Source: Undaria pinnatifida
Lineage: Eukaryota > Sar > Phaeophyceae > Laminariales > Alariaceae
DNA length: 64,000 nt
Direction: 5' to 3'
Assembly: GCA_012845835.1 (NCBI GenBank)
Contig: JABAKD010000029.1
Location: 1,618,970-1,682,969, forward strand
The notes under the pieces are model-generated. The model had not been told where the DNA came from. It was given only the letters and a program-made list of their open reading frames with translations, and searched no databases. Below are positions 19,253 to 56,579 of the stretch, in pieces. Each line of letters begins with the position of its first letter. Position 1 is the first letter of the stretch. The translations under genes and the position numbers were made by a program.

Positions 19253-21689
19253 CTGAAAAAACAATGCCCCTGTTAATCTTGTGTAGTCTTGAAAATAACC
19301 AGCAACCGTAAGATAGCATATACCAGGTAGTGTGTCCGGCGGCCCATGCGCACACTGATGTAGCCTTTCCTGCACATGTCTATACGTAGCGGTGTACGTA
19401 CTCGGGCTAAAAGCGGCCGCGCAATATGACATGCATCATCATACAACAACGTATTCACGGGCTGTCGATTGTTGTCGGGGGAAAAATTACCTTACATTAC
19501 GGCTGGATGGTTGCTGATGGTGGGTGTCCCGCGAACAACCAGCAGCCGTGTGTATGTATGTAGGATACGATGTCTTTGAAGTATTTGATGGCTCACACGG
19601 CAGTAGCGCAGCGAGGTGTCCCGTTCCTATGTCTATCTATATTAATAGTTATCACATCACCTGCTACAGCACCTACAGAGTAGTATACTGAATGGTGTTT
19701 ATGTCACCAGTCACCCCTACAGCACGTACAATAGACTAGACTATAGAAGTAGTAGTCGCGACTCTTCTCTCAAATCATCGACCTTACGACCTTATAATGG
19801 CTATACGTATGGGGGAATTGCCCATAACCAGCGGCCGTAGGGCAGGATGTGTTTTGTGTCGGGAGCACCCCGAGGGACACGCAGGGTTGTCAGTGTTGGG
19901 GAGCGTTCTCGTCATGGTTCGTGGTGTCATTGTTCGTTCCTCCGTTGGCTCACAGCTCTCGGCAACAAAGCCGATACGATACGACACATCTCAGATCATC
20001 ATGAAACAGTTAGTGACGGGGTGGGATGCCCTGCTCGGACCACCACTGCTGCCACCTTCATTAGCGGTCAACTATGGGAGATGGCCTTGACGTGACGTAC
20101 TCCATCGACCATCGCACGGCTATGACATGGTTTCACATTACACATGCCTTGGTTTCACACCAGCCTATAGCCTAACCATCTCCGTGGAGCACTCTGTAAC
20201 ACATGGACAACTCACGCGGACATGTAGCCGTTTCTGCGCGCATATCTAGAAATGCTACAGCGCAGCTGCAGGGGTGTATTCGAGCCACGCAAGCGGTGCG
20301 GTGCAACATGGCACACTGCGGTACGTCATCATCATGCTCGTACAGAGTAGTAGTCGACTTTTCTCGGCAAAACAAAACCGACCTGTCGTTGTTGGGCGTC
20401 TTGCGAACAACCAGCGGCGGCGGTAGGACGGTTTGTCTCCGATGGTTCATGCGCTGCCCATTACGAGCGCAGGTCTAGAAACGCTACGTACAAGTAGCTA
20501 TTTTCGAACCGCTGGGACAGGTCGTGGCTGGCCATTATGCGGACACCGTGCCAACATGCCTACCTTCGGGCAGAGATGTCGTGGTGTCGTGATGTCGTGA
20601 CTTTTGTGCTGAACCGCAACATAACGTTTCTTTTTGTTGCGGTTCGTAATTCCGCCGCCGACAGTCCCGGGCTGGTTTGGACTTAAATATAAGGACTTAT
20701 TTATCTTCATATGAATAATAAAACGGTACCTATACATCCGTTCATAATATTTGGTTCGACAACAGCTCTAACTTTCTTTCGAGCAGACAAGCCTGCCACA
20801 TGGCGCCATACACAGCCCAGACACAGGAGAGCGGAGACGCTCACGGCGGCATAGCGCATAACCCCCACGACCAACAAGAAAGTTGTGCTGGAAATGGAAT
20901 GGCCACCAGCTTCTGGGGTGAGCCCGAGCTCGAGCAAGCGGTCCTTCGGGAGAGCAGGTGTGTGTGCGGTGCAACTGCCGAAATGCTGCGAGATCGAAGA
21001 CAAACTTCGCGAGCTTGCGTGTGGCCCTTCGATCGCGCGCGCTCACGGAGGGGGTTATGTTCTCATGAAGGATGTCGATCGGTGACTCCCCTGAATGCTA
21101 CGTAGTACGGCTACGTAGTACGGTAGGACCAGCGTCAACCAACCATTCTATACCTCGATCGCGTGTTCTGTGCGGTGTACATGTGCACATGTCCTCAAAA
21201 CGGAGGTATGTGTGCGGTGAACTTTATTTACTGAAACGTAAAAAGAAAATGCCATCAATCTGTTAATACCTGATACCTGGTGGGAAGTCGAAACTCATCG
21301 TTGCAAGCTGGGTAGGGTATTCCAATCACGCTTGCTACGGGATGTATGACATATGTCCACCCGAAGGATATAGGTCGGTGACTCCCCTGAGTGCTCTTAA
21401 CAGTGCCCGAGTCTAGTGCCAAAGCACGTAGCCAGCACAACAGGATCAACGGGACGATTTTTTTTTTTTTTGTGAAAGATGATACGCATCGACGCACATA
21501 CCTGATTCATCAAAAAGTGAACTATTAAAATAGCTTAAGGTTTTCTCAGTCAACCAGACCCCAATGCTCTAACACTGCTGTATACAGCAATACTCGTTTT
21601 AATATAATATACCCCCCTCCACGAATGAAGCGGAGGTATGTGCACTATAGAGGGAAATACCGGCACTATCTAGCGGTGACAGGCACTAC

Positions 21690-21800
21690 TCCACATACTA
21701 CCACTACTACTATTACTACTACTAATACTACTACGGGTTCCCGTATGTGCGAAGCGATTTCACGGGCACTAGAGTGGGCAACCGGCACTACTCAACCGGC
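21690..21800. repeat. Dispersed repeat shared with 7,195-7,285
   Basis: Both contain GGCACTNCTCCRCATAC, GCRAGCGATTTCAYRGGCAC-like sequence and GGGCAACCRGCACTA. This copy has gained a (TAC)n expansion. Confidence 0.55.
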
Positions 21801-22164
21801 ACTATATCGGGACCACTAACTACTATTAATACTGTATGTAGCAAGCAAACCCCGTGGGCAACTTTTGCTTTGTGGCCGGGACGAAACAAATGAGGCAAGA
21901 GCACAGGTCGCGTTGTCTTGTTTCTGCTGCAGGCGTTGCCCCGGTGCGAATCAAAACTGCTGTATACCCTGGCGGTGTCCCGAGGTTTGCACGACCTCGG
22001 TATGTACGAAGTATGCCTCCTGCTGGGTCCTGATTTTTTTTTTAATTGCACCAACACGATGATGTTGGCGCGTGAAGTTGTCAAGACGCGGAGATGTGAC
22101 GCGTTGATGCGCCAAAACGCCCCACTCTGGTTCCAAGCTGTTTTTGCACCATATGAAAAATACC

Positions 22165-22348
22165 GAGTCACTACAGTACGTACAGCGGTAAAGATACGGT
22201 ACGCATGTGTTAAAACAAGAGCCCCCCCCACATCCATCCCAAGAGTAGGCGAAATGTAATCTCCACCACACCCCCACACTCTAGCTGGACACTCCTCTGC
22301 CTCCCGAGAAGCTCATCCTCGGCCGGAAATCTCTCCGGAGGGCCTGAA
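22165..22348 (+). pseudogene. Ghost of gene 2 exon 1 (tandem 184-bp copy)
   Basis: The block CACTACAGTACGTACAGNGG to TCTCCGGAGGGCCTG occurs twice in tandem (22,165-22,348 and 22,349-22,532). The downstream copy leads into gene 2 exon 1. In this upstream copy the equivalent of the start ATGCAG reads ATGTAA, an immediate stop. Confidence 0.7.
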
Positions 22349-22444
22349 GGATACCGACCCACTACAGTACGTACAGTGGTAAAGATACGGTAAGCATGTG
22401 TTAACCAAGAGCCCCCCCCCACATCCATCCCACGAGCAGGCGAA

Positions 22445-48741
<26,297 letters not shown>

Positions 48742-49557
48742 GGTAGCGCCATAAAAAGAAAGGGTAGGTTGTGGCCTGTCAACGAAGTGACGGTCTCCGT
48801 GTAGGTGGTGTAAGAAAACCGCCAAAAAATCGCTTTTTTTTTTTGTACGTCAGAGAAAATTCAGGTGTTGTTTATTTGTGGGAGCCTGTCCTGTGATCGC
48901 GGACTGGAAATATGGCTATGAAGACGAGTCCTACGAAGGTGCTGGCTAGCACTTGTTGACTTTTTTTTGTCTCCTTCACCCCAAATCGCCGGAAAATTCA
49001 CAAAAAAAAAAAATGCAAGTCAACATATTATTGTTTTTTATATCATCTGGGGCTGGGGCACGTGTTTGTGCATCGGATTGCAATTTTTCAGTGTTTGCTC
49101 GAAAAACCGTTTTCTTTGGCGGTGTGAGATATAGACCTCCTTCGGCCAAAGAACCTTGGAGGGCAAAAACAAAAGTGCGTTTCTATACCGTAGTAACGCT
49201 TGTGGGTTATTACGAGACGAACAACAACAACGACGGGCAGGTGTGTAGCTACTACTGAAGCGGGTCCTGTTAGAAAGGACTCCCTAGGTCGTTGGCGACG
49301 AGTTAACCCTTTCCCGGCCCGTGAACAGCAACCCGAAAAGACGACGATAGCTGTTGCGATATTTTCAAGCTTCCGCCATTACCGAGCGCGCGCAGCAGTA
49401 CGAGCAGGAGGATCATCATGCTGCCCCGTCCCGTACGAGAGAGTCTTTGCACTGCTGCTGTCGTTCGGGCACCGATTGTGTCATCGACAGCATGCAGTGA
49501 GTGAGTGGTCGACGCCGTAACGGTCAATTTTCGTCGTCGTTTTTTCCCCTCCCAAGA

Positions 49558-49860
49558 AGCGTTCTACGATAATAATAGAGGTGCACCACGTTTTTTTCCG
49601 AGGTTTCCTCAATTCGGGAGCTTAAGACGTGTCCCTCCCAAAAACTGATTTGGAGAAAAAAATTACTGCCCTGTACACAGTAGTACCGGATGAAAAATTC
49701 CACGGCCGAGGTACACAACGGGAATCATCATGCAAACAAAATTGCCTATTATTTTTTTTTTTCCCGACGATAGTATTAGTAGGTTGAGCTGCCCCGTCAT
49801 TCAGAAAGTGATTTCGCCAAAAAACGGTATACCTTAATACCTACATCGTAGCATGCTCGA
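49558..49860 (-). mobile_element. M1 element, copy p
   Basis: Left end GCGTTCTACGATAATAATAGAGG (small insertion in the TIR), GGGAGCTTAAGACGTG, ACCGGATGAAAAATTCC, CCCCGTCATTCAG, right end TACATCGTAGCATGCTCG. Confidence 0.75.
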
Positions 49861-50714
49861 CAACATGAATGAAAGTACCACCACCTGAAAAGGTCGGAGG
49901 GTACTTCGCAGCCGGCGAGAGGTGTGTACACAGCAGTAGTTCTTGGGGACTGTCCTGTCACCGCGGGCTACACTATTGGGACGACGAGTTAAAATGTGAG
50001 AAGATGTTGGTTGTACTTGTAGCACTGACTTGGGCCGCGATACTTTGTAGAGAGAGAGGGGAGGGGAGCAAGCTATAGCCTTTAACGTTCTGAGGCTACT
50101 TGATTATTTGAGGGGGTTCATGCATCAACAGGCGATGATTGAGCATGACGAAAACCGATACAAAAAGACCCGAGATGTGAAAGCTGAACGATTTCAGAGC
50201 CTAATTTAATAGTGTTATAATATATAGTCCTAACAAGCTTAACAACAACAACAAAAAGCGCTTCTCTGTCAGGACTCTATTGTGGTAGGCCCACGAAAAA
50301 AATACGTCACCTTTTCGCGAATCGTGATGTTTGCTTGTTGTATTTGTCGGGAATCCGGACTTTTGTTAATCGTCTTGACCTTCTCCATTGAAATACAAAT
50401 ATCGATGCTCATTGCTTGAAAAAAAAAAGAAAACGTGTTTGTTTTTTTTTTCTTTTTCGCTTCGAAAGCGTGGCGTTTCAGAAACTTCCAAGATATGTCA
50501 GGAATGAATTTCGTGAGATTTTCTTTTTTGTCGTCAGGATTAAATCATTCGTGGCTTTCGTCTTGGCGTTCGTTAGGAAAAACCACCCTTGTAAAATTGT
50601 ATAACACCGCGAAACAATACAACTGTAGCTGTAAGCATTCAGCGGTCCACCCGCTTGTTCCTCAGTATACCATTTCAGCCGAAAAACGGCACCCTAGAGA
50701 CCGCCGTTCAAGAC

Positions 50715-51150
50715 GCGTGCTACGGTAGAGGTATACCTTTTTTTTTTTGCGATTTTGTTTTCGGAATGACGGGAGTCCTTAACCCCAAAATCGTCCGAAA
50801 TAGACAAAAAAAAAAGTTGCACATTTTCCTCGTCGTGTACCTAGGCCATGGCATTTTTTTCATCCGGTGTGTCGTTGTTTCGTAGCCCCCCCCCCCCCCC
50901 AACTTTTCTTTTTTAACAAAAATCGTCGGTTTCGAAACCAGCTCCCGGCCGTATGTATGTCCTGAAACACGCTGCCCCTTCCCCCCCCCCCCCCCCCCCC
51001 CCCCGACGTCATCGTTCGATAGTCCTTTGCAAAGAAGATGAAGATTTCGTCTTTCATATTATCCTTCCTTGTGTCGAGCAGCCATGATACGTTCGTTAAA
51101 CAAAATCGCTGGGTTTGGGGGGAGGGGGGGGGGGGTATTGCAGAATCAGT
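50715..51150 (+). mobile_element. M1 left part joined to an M4 element
   Basis: M1 runs from ACGCGTGCTACGGTAGAGG to CATCCGGTGTGTCGTTGTTTCG, then switches at 50,883 into M4 (TAGCCCCCC...CCAACTTTTC, CGGTTTCGAAACCAGCTCCC, TCGTTAAACAAAATCGCTGG, G-run, ATTGCAGAATCAGTCTGG). M4 seems to have inserted into M1. Confidence 0.7.
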
Positions 51151-51277
51151 CTGGTAAACATCTAGCGGTCCACGCGCTTGTTCCTGAGTTTAACTACCCC
51201 AGTGTGGCCACAAAATACTTCAGCCGAAAAACAGCCCCCTTTTCCTAGAACGCCTCCACTATCCACCAGACCCCGAC

Positions 51278-52198
51278 GCGTGCTGGGATAGAGCTATACC
51301 TTTTTTTGGCGAAATCACTTTCTGAATGACGCGGATTCTTAACCCAAAATCGTCCGGAAAAAAAAAACACCATTTTTTTTTTTGCGTGATTCTCGTTGTT
51401 TACCTAGGCCATGGGATTGTTCATCCGCGATCAAGCAGGTTTTTTTTTTTTCGCTCCGAAGCAGTTTTTTGCAGATGTAAGGGTATTTATTGGGCGGGGA
51501 CACAGAGTGCTTACCTGCAGGTCTGCCAATTTAGCAGGTCCTCGGAGAGTACTCACTCGCTTAGCCTTCGTAGTCGTAGCTTTATTCGATTCCACCAGAG
51601 CCCCGCTCTGACATCGGAGGCTCGTGCCTCCGATCTATTTCCTGACTATCCCGAATATAAAACGCCAACCTTATCATACGAAACCCATCCAAAGTATCTC
51701 AATACGGATCATTACAAGCCTTTTGAGGCCATATCTTAACACGAGCCCACCCTGATAAGCCGCATATGCAGGAATCTGGGAAATTCGGGGAAACTCCGGT
51801 TCTACGAACTAGACCATGAGTCGAAGATGCGGCTCCTCAAAACCCAATCCCACACCTCTACCGGTCTGGCTTATGGAGCCAGGAACACGCGAAGAAAAGC
51901 GGTTAAAGGAAACGCAGACCCTACGTCGTACAACAAGGCAAAAGCCACCCATCAAAGACCGGCGGGGGGGGGGGGGGGGGCAGAAAAGGCTCTAAAACCT
52001 GCCGCATACCGCCGGTGTGGCGGGGGGGGGGGGGGGGGCGGGGCAGGAAAGGCTCTACGGCAAACCAATCACAGAAAAGGTACTATGGCGAACCGTATCT
52101 CAACACAGCGAGATCTTAAGCTCCCAAATTGAGGAAACTTCAGAAAAAACGTGGAGATCACCTCTATTGTGGCGCGCTTCCCATACTATAATCAAGAT
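51278..52198 (+). mobile_element. M1 element split by an LTR-like insertion
   Basis: The left part GACGCGTGCTGGGATAGAGC to GCTCCGAAGCAGTTTTTTGCAGA ends at ~51,473. The right part resumes ~52,106 with AGATCTTAAGCTCCCAAATTGAGG and ends ACCTCTATTGTGGCGCGCTTCC. Intermediate sequence is foreign. Confidence 0.75.
51474..52105 (+). mobile_element. LTR-like insertion inside M1
   Basis: It begins TGTAAGGGTATTTATTGGGC and ends near CTCAACACA, with imperfect flanks GCAGA and GCGAGA. The first ~240 bp match 39,541-39,790. It contains ATATAAAACGCCAACC and two G-runs (51,964-51,980; 52,021-52,040) within a local duplication. No gag/pol. A solo LTR is the simplest reading. Confidence 0.55.
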
Positions 52199-52314
52199 AG
52201 TAGCCACGAGAACATGTTAAGTTATGCAGCGCTATCGACCTAGGATGTACGGTAGGAGCTGACCCCTATGCTTCGCGAGTGACTCTTGTCCCGGGCTCTC
52301 TCTGACAAAAGAAT

Positions 52315-52600
52315 AACTTTTGACTGATTCTACGATAACCCCCCCCCCGCCCCCCCCCCCCCAAAAAAAGTGACTTTTTTTCAACTCTTTAAGGAACGAT
52401 TCATGGCGGCTCGACACGAGGAAATGATGCTAGATGAAGAAAATACCTTCCTAGATTTCCTTGGTTGCAAAGGAAGGACTATCGAACGATGACATAAAGG
52501 TGGCAAGGGCTAGCGTATTTCCAGGAGATACGACCGGGAGCTGGTTTCAAAACCGGCGATTTTCGTTAATAAAGAAAAGTTGGGCGGACTACGACCGTCG
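52315..52600 (-). mobile_element. M4 element, reverse copy
   Basis: GACTGATTCTACGATAACCCCCC, AAGGAACGATTCATGGCGGCTCGACACGAGG, ACGACCGGGAGCTGGTTTCAAAACCGGCG, TAAAGAAAAGTTGGGCGG. Confidence 0.75.
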
Positions 52601-52689
52601 AACGACTCTCTTTAGGCGAGTTTGTTGGGCGAACAGCGTATCTAATCTTTCCAGCATTTCGGATTCATGCCACCAGCAAAAAACTAAAC

Positions 52690-52800
52690 AGCGCGAAAGC
52701 TTACAGACCACAAGGGACAGAGAGGGGTCACTCGCGCGAGTGACCCCGACGAGCCAATGCAAAAAATAGCCCCCAAAAGTGACCTCTCCCTACTGTAGCC
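52690..52800 (-). repeat. M2 element, half copy with perfect hairpin
   Basis: GGGGTCACTCGCGCGAGTGACCCC is a perfect 24-bp palindrome at ~52,724-52,747. It is followed by CCCCCAAAAGTGACCTCTCCCTACTGTAGCC, the M2 end reversed. Confidence 0.7.
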
Positions 52801-52839
52801 TTCGTCTCACCCGCTAGACTTCTTAGTCACGCACGCTAA

Positions 52840-53260
52840 CGCTACGACATAAGAGGTAGCAGTTTCGTCCAAAATACTTTTTGAATGACGGGCCTCTCTC
52901 CTTAACGCCTTGACAATTTGAAACCCCTGAATGACCGGGCTCCTTAACGCCTTCACAACTTAAAATCCTTTTTTTTTGGCGAATTTACTTGAATTTAGTA
53001 TAGGGTGGGATCTTGGGGGCTCTTAAAGGGGTTTATAACCCCCCAAAAAATCTCGTCACAATTTCATTATTTTTCATGCCTAAGGTAGGTCATGGGATCG
53101 TTCCTCGGGGGGGGGAGAGGGACTTTTGCTTTCCTCCAAAAAAACAGTTTTTTGGATGAAAAGGTCTACCACAGAGCTCCCTTCTCAAGTGGTTACAAGC
53201 CTCGGAAAAAAAAAAAATGGCGCACCTCTCCCGTACTATCAGTAGCATGTGTCGCCTCCA
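52840..53260 (+). mobile_element. M1b element, rearranged
   Basis: Left ACGACATAAGAGGTAGC, two copies of GAATGACSGGSCTC...CTTAACGCCTT, the M1b module, GGTCATGGGATCGTTC, and right end GGCGCACCTCTCCCGTACTATC. Confidence 0.6.
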
Positions 53261-53699
53261 AAGCCCCACAGGTCTTGACCTATTATGACTTAATTATAAT
53301 AACCCCTTCAGAGCCCCAAAATCCCTCCCCATACTAACTTCAAGAGTAAAGTTGTAAAAAAGGGTTTCCAGTTAAAAAAAAGCGTTAATAGCATATCGAC
53401 CTAAGACAAGGAGATTTTCGATATTATTGTCGACGGTCTGGGAAGAGCCTGCACTTCAGTACTTCTGAGAGTATAAAAATGCGGTGCACATTAATAAATA
53501 TGTCGTATAGCTCTTATAAACCGTTGAGGAGCTCAATATCTCAATATCTCCACTTCAAGCATGACTTCGAACGGGCATCTATTCGTTCGCACAACCCGAA
53601 CAACTTTTTTATGCGCTGGTCCTAAAACAAATGTACTTCGAAGCATTACTACTACTATAACTGGTACTATTACCAATTTTAAGCCGAAATATCAATCGT

Positions 53700-53822
53700 T
53701 GTCGGGCTCTTGACCTCAATGTCTCAATATTGTCTCAACACGTCTCAAAATGCCTCAATATGTCTCAATATGTCTCAAAATGTCTCAAAATGTCTCAACA
53801 TGTCTCAATATGTCAACATCTA
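53700..53822. repeat. (ATGTCTCAA)n tandem repeat
   Basis: About eleven 10-bp units of the form TGTCTCAAWA. Confidence 0.9.
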
Positions 53823-54091
53823 AGAAATAATAAGTTTATTGAACCGTTGTATACGGTGGCATCAAATCGTAGTACTAGAAAAATATATAGACCAAACTAT
53901 ACCTAAAAGTCGTTTTAGCTACTTATAGTGATGGTCGGTGGTACTTCCCTAGTTAGTTGCACGGTGGCCTACGTTTGGTATAATTTTCAAGACATTTTCG
54001 AAGACTACCCCGCAACCCATGGTTCTACGGTTGAGAATCTGAACCGAAAAAAACTCGAAAACTCTGGGACTATTATATCTTGATTATAGTA

Positions 54092-54365
54092 TAGAATTAC
54101 GATAGAGGTGCACCACTTTTTTTCTAACACTACCCCTCAATTGGGGAGCTCAAGACATGTCCCTGTCCCAAAGAACTGATTTGGAGAAAAAACAGAACTG
54201 CTACCGGATGAAAAAATCCCAAGGCCAAGGAACACAACGAGAATAATGCCAAAAAAAAAGTGGCCTATTATTTTTTTTTTTTCCGACGATTTTGGGTAAA
54301 GAAGCCCGGTCATTTCATTAATAATTATTGCCAAAAAAGGGTATACCTCTATCGAAGCATTCGTC
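54092..54365 (-). mobile_element. M1 element, copy s
   Basis: Left end ATTACGATAGAGGTGCACC preceded by TATATCTTGATTATAGTATAG, the usual outer flank. Internal landmarks are complete; right end GGTATACCTCTATCGAAGC. Confidence 0.8.
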
Positions 54366-54929
54366 AACCCAAAAACGGCACAACTCCTGCGGCCGTGGGA
54401 CGACTCCAATATCCGGCAGAAAGGGCGCTGCTTCGTGTGACCACCGCATGCCGGAATCTTCATTTTTTTCAAGGCAATTTTCGCCTCAAGTTAAAGTGCG
54501 GCAGGAGTTACAACACGCCAACACGTACGTACGTCCAATTCACGTAGTGTGTTAACCAACAAAGCCCATTCGACACGTCCACCACACTTCAAGGTGCGCA
54601 TTCAAGAAAAAAAACGCCATTAAAACCCTTCCAAAACCCCCCAAAAATGTCTTGTTTTTGCCAAAACTGCCCGGAAATATAAGCCGCGTTTGTTAAACAT
54701 GTTAGCATGTCAAAGGTCCTTATATTTACGGTCAGAGAGGTAAGATGTGGGACACTTTATCAATCGACAACAAATAGTGAGAGCGAGCGCGAAGCAGCAT
54801 TTAAGTAGTACCATGCTGCGCGCGCATCACACAACGCCTTGAACTGTAGTTCGGAGCGTGAAATGACCACCTCCCAAAGACGGCAGGCCGATTGATGTGG
54901 TGCAGTCCTGCTGTCAGCGGCCATATTTA

Positions 54930-56405
54930 TTTCGTCAGCTTCCCTCTCTAAAAATCCCAGAGACCATTTAAATAAGCCTGATTCGAGGCAAAGGCCAAAA
55001 CAAAAATTCGATGCATGGTGTGTGCGTCACGAGAGCGAGCTTCGATTAGAAGAGCGAGCTTCGATTAGAAGCCAGATGAGACTTTCCCGGGGCAGCTTTT
55101 GCATCAGACCCCAGACCCCACGTCCAGTTTGATCCACAGCGTACTCTAACAAGCACAGACCACACCCGTTTGATTCAAAGCGTACGCTGACAAACACAGG
55201 CCACCAACTACTTTCTGCTTCGCAAAAGACGTGAGTCAATCAACGAAGACATGCCGAACGCGTCCAATTCAACGTGCGCACGCACGTAAAGAAACAAAGG
55301 CCATGATCAGGTAATACGTCTGATTCGAGGCATGCGGTATGTCATTTACAAGCTCGCTCACGTTGGGAAAACTATCCACTCGGACTTGGTACACTCCTTT
55401 AATATTGCAGTTCTACAAAGGGCAACTAACCAAAAGGCCAAGTCGATGGAAGTCGATGCGGTAAGAAAGGGCTGAACACTTCTCGCGGTAATCTGAAAGC
55501 GCGTACTGTAGTGGGGAGCGGGGGAAAGATTCCTGCTTAGCGACCTCGGATCTATCTGAGCTACGTTTAGGGAGGGAGACGGAGAAGGGAAAATTGCCAA
55601 GATAATAGATGGGATGAGCAAAAAAAAAACAGGGAAACGCGTTCGATTCAAGTGTGTGTTCTTTATATTAACTTACTTTTTCCACTAGGCGACATGTAGC
55701 ACACCCAGTGCCCGTGGCGATTCATCATCTAAAGCGCAAAAAACCTTTGTGGTCACAACACCCACGCGCGTCATGAGCGCACCCCTCGTTCAGCGCGACA
55801 GATGCAGTGGGTGCCCCGGTTCAAGAGCGCCCCGTGACATGCCGAAACAAGCGCTCTTAAAAACACATTGCTTTTATCTGTAACGCGAAATAAATATAGC
55901 TCATACTATAGGCGGGACATGCCTATTTGACCTCGCTTATGTCCCGAATGCTCGTATCCTGGGCGCTCTTAAATCGGGGCGCCCAATGCAAGACTCTTCC
56001 GGGGCAGCACATACCGCAGCCCCAGAGCCCTGACCCTCTCATTCAAGAGTGGGTTAAACAAGCACAGACCACCAAATACTTACGACTCAAAACGTGGGCC
56101 AACCAACAAAAGGCCGTTGAACACATCAGATTCGAAGCGTGTGCCTGAACAACAAAGGTTACGGAATGTCTCCGATTCAAGGCTTGCGATAGCAAACAAA
56201 CGCCCGTTAATGCATAGCATTCTGGACTGAAACGTAAGCACCACTTGAGTACTCATATGTATACCTCAATGGCCGTCACATTTCCGACCAGAGAGGCATG
56301 ATTCAAGGCGTGTCATAACCAAGAAAAGCCATCGAGCACGTCTGATTCAAGGCGTGCGATAACCAAGAAGGGCAATAGAGCACGTCTGATTCAATGCCTT
56401 GAACA
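54930..56405 (+). repeat. Degenerate array of GTCTGATTCAAGGCGTGCG units
   Basis: At least nine partial units occur: CCTGATTCGAGGCA (54,975), GTTTGATTCAAAGCGTACG (55,167), GTCTGATTCGAGGCATGCG (55,317), ATCAGATTCGAAGCGTGTG (56,127), CTCCGATTCAAGGCTTGCG, ATGATTCAAGGCGTGTCAT and two near-identical GTCTGATTCAAGGCGTGCGATAACCAAGAA units at 56,339-56,400. Spacing is irregular. Confidence 0.7.
55440..55640 (+). repeat. Dispersed repeat M5 copy
   Basis: ACTTCTCGCGGTAATCTGAAAG, GTAGTGGGGAGCGGGGGAAAG, CGACCTCGGATCTATCTGAG and GATAATAGATGGGAT occur in M5 order. Confidence 0.6.
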
Positions 56406-56407
56406 CG

Positions 56408-56579
56408 TCACGACGGCACGTCTTGATCAGGGGCCAGAGGCTCTCCCAGGGCGGCGCCTCCCGCGCCCCCGGACTCCTCCCCCTCGGTCCCCTGGAGGTG
56501 CATGGCGTCGTAGAAGGCGTTTGTTTCCCCAGACTCCGACCCCGCGGTCTTGAGGGCGAGATGGCGGTCCAACCGTTCT
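56408..56579 (-). CDS. Gene 3 terminal exon
   Basis: Acceptor GCAACGTTACAG, phase 2 in. It encodes ERLDRHLALKTAGSESGETN, then AFYDAMHLQGTEGEESGGAG and ends DQDVPS; the stop is TGA at 56,408-56,410. The open frame extends further upstream past the acceptor, but phase agreement with the next exon supports splicing here. Confidence 0.73.

Larger units (their letters stand above)
19433..22444. other. Divergent intergenic region between genes 1 and 2
   Basis: This ~3 kb lies between the 5' ends of two head-to-head genes and should contain both promoters and perhaps 5' UTR exons. I see no convincing TATA box or coding frame. It holds repeated AACCAGCNGCCG blocks (19,296, 19,540, 19,822, 20,408). 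It also holds a duplicated GGTCGGTGACTCCCCTGAAT segment (21,080 and 21,372), a TACTAC stretch (21,700-21,735), and a 184-bp tandem duplication at its right end. Confidence 0.5.
48742..56407. other. Tail-to-tail intergenic region between genes 2 and 3
   Basis: No convincing exon was found. The content is M1, M4 and M2 elements, the LTR-like insertion, simple repeats, and from ~54,930 a degenerate interspersed repeat running into the 3' end of gene 3. The stretches 48,760-49,550, 49,900-50,700 and 53,380-54,060 show nothing I can name. Confidence 0.5.
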
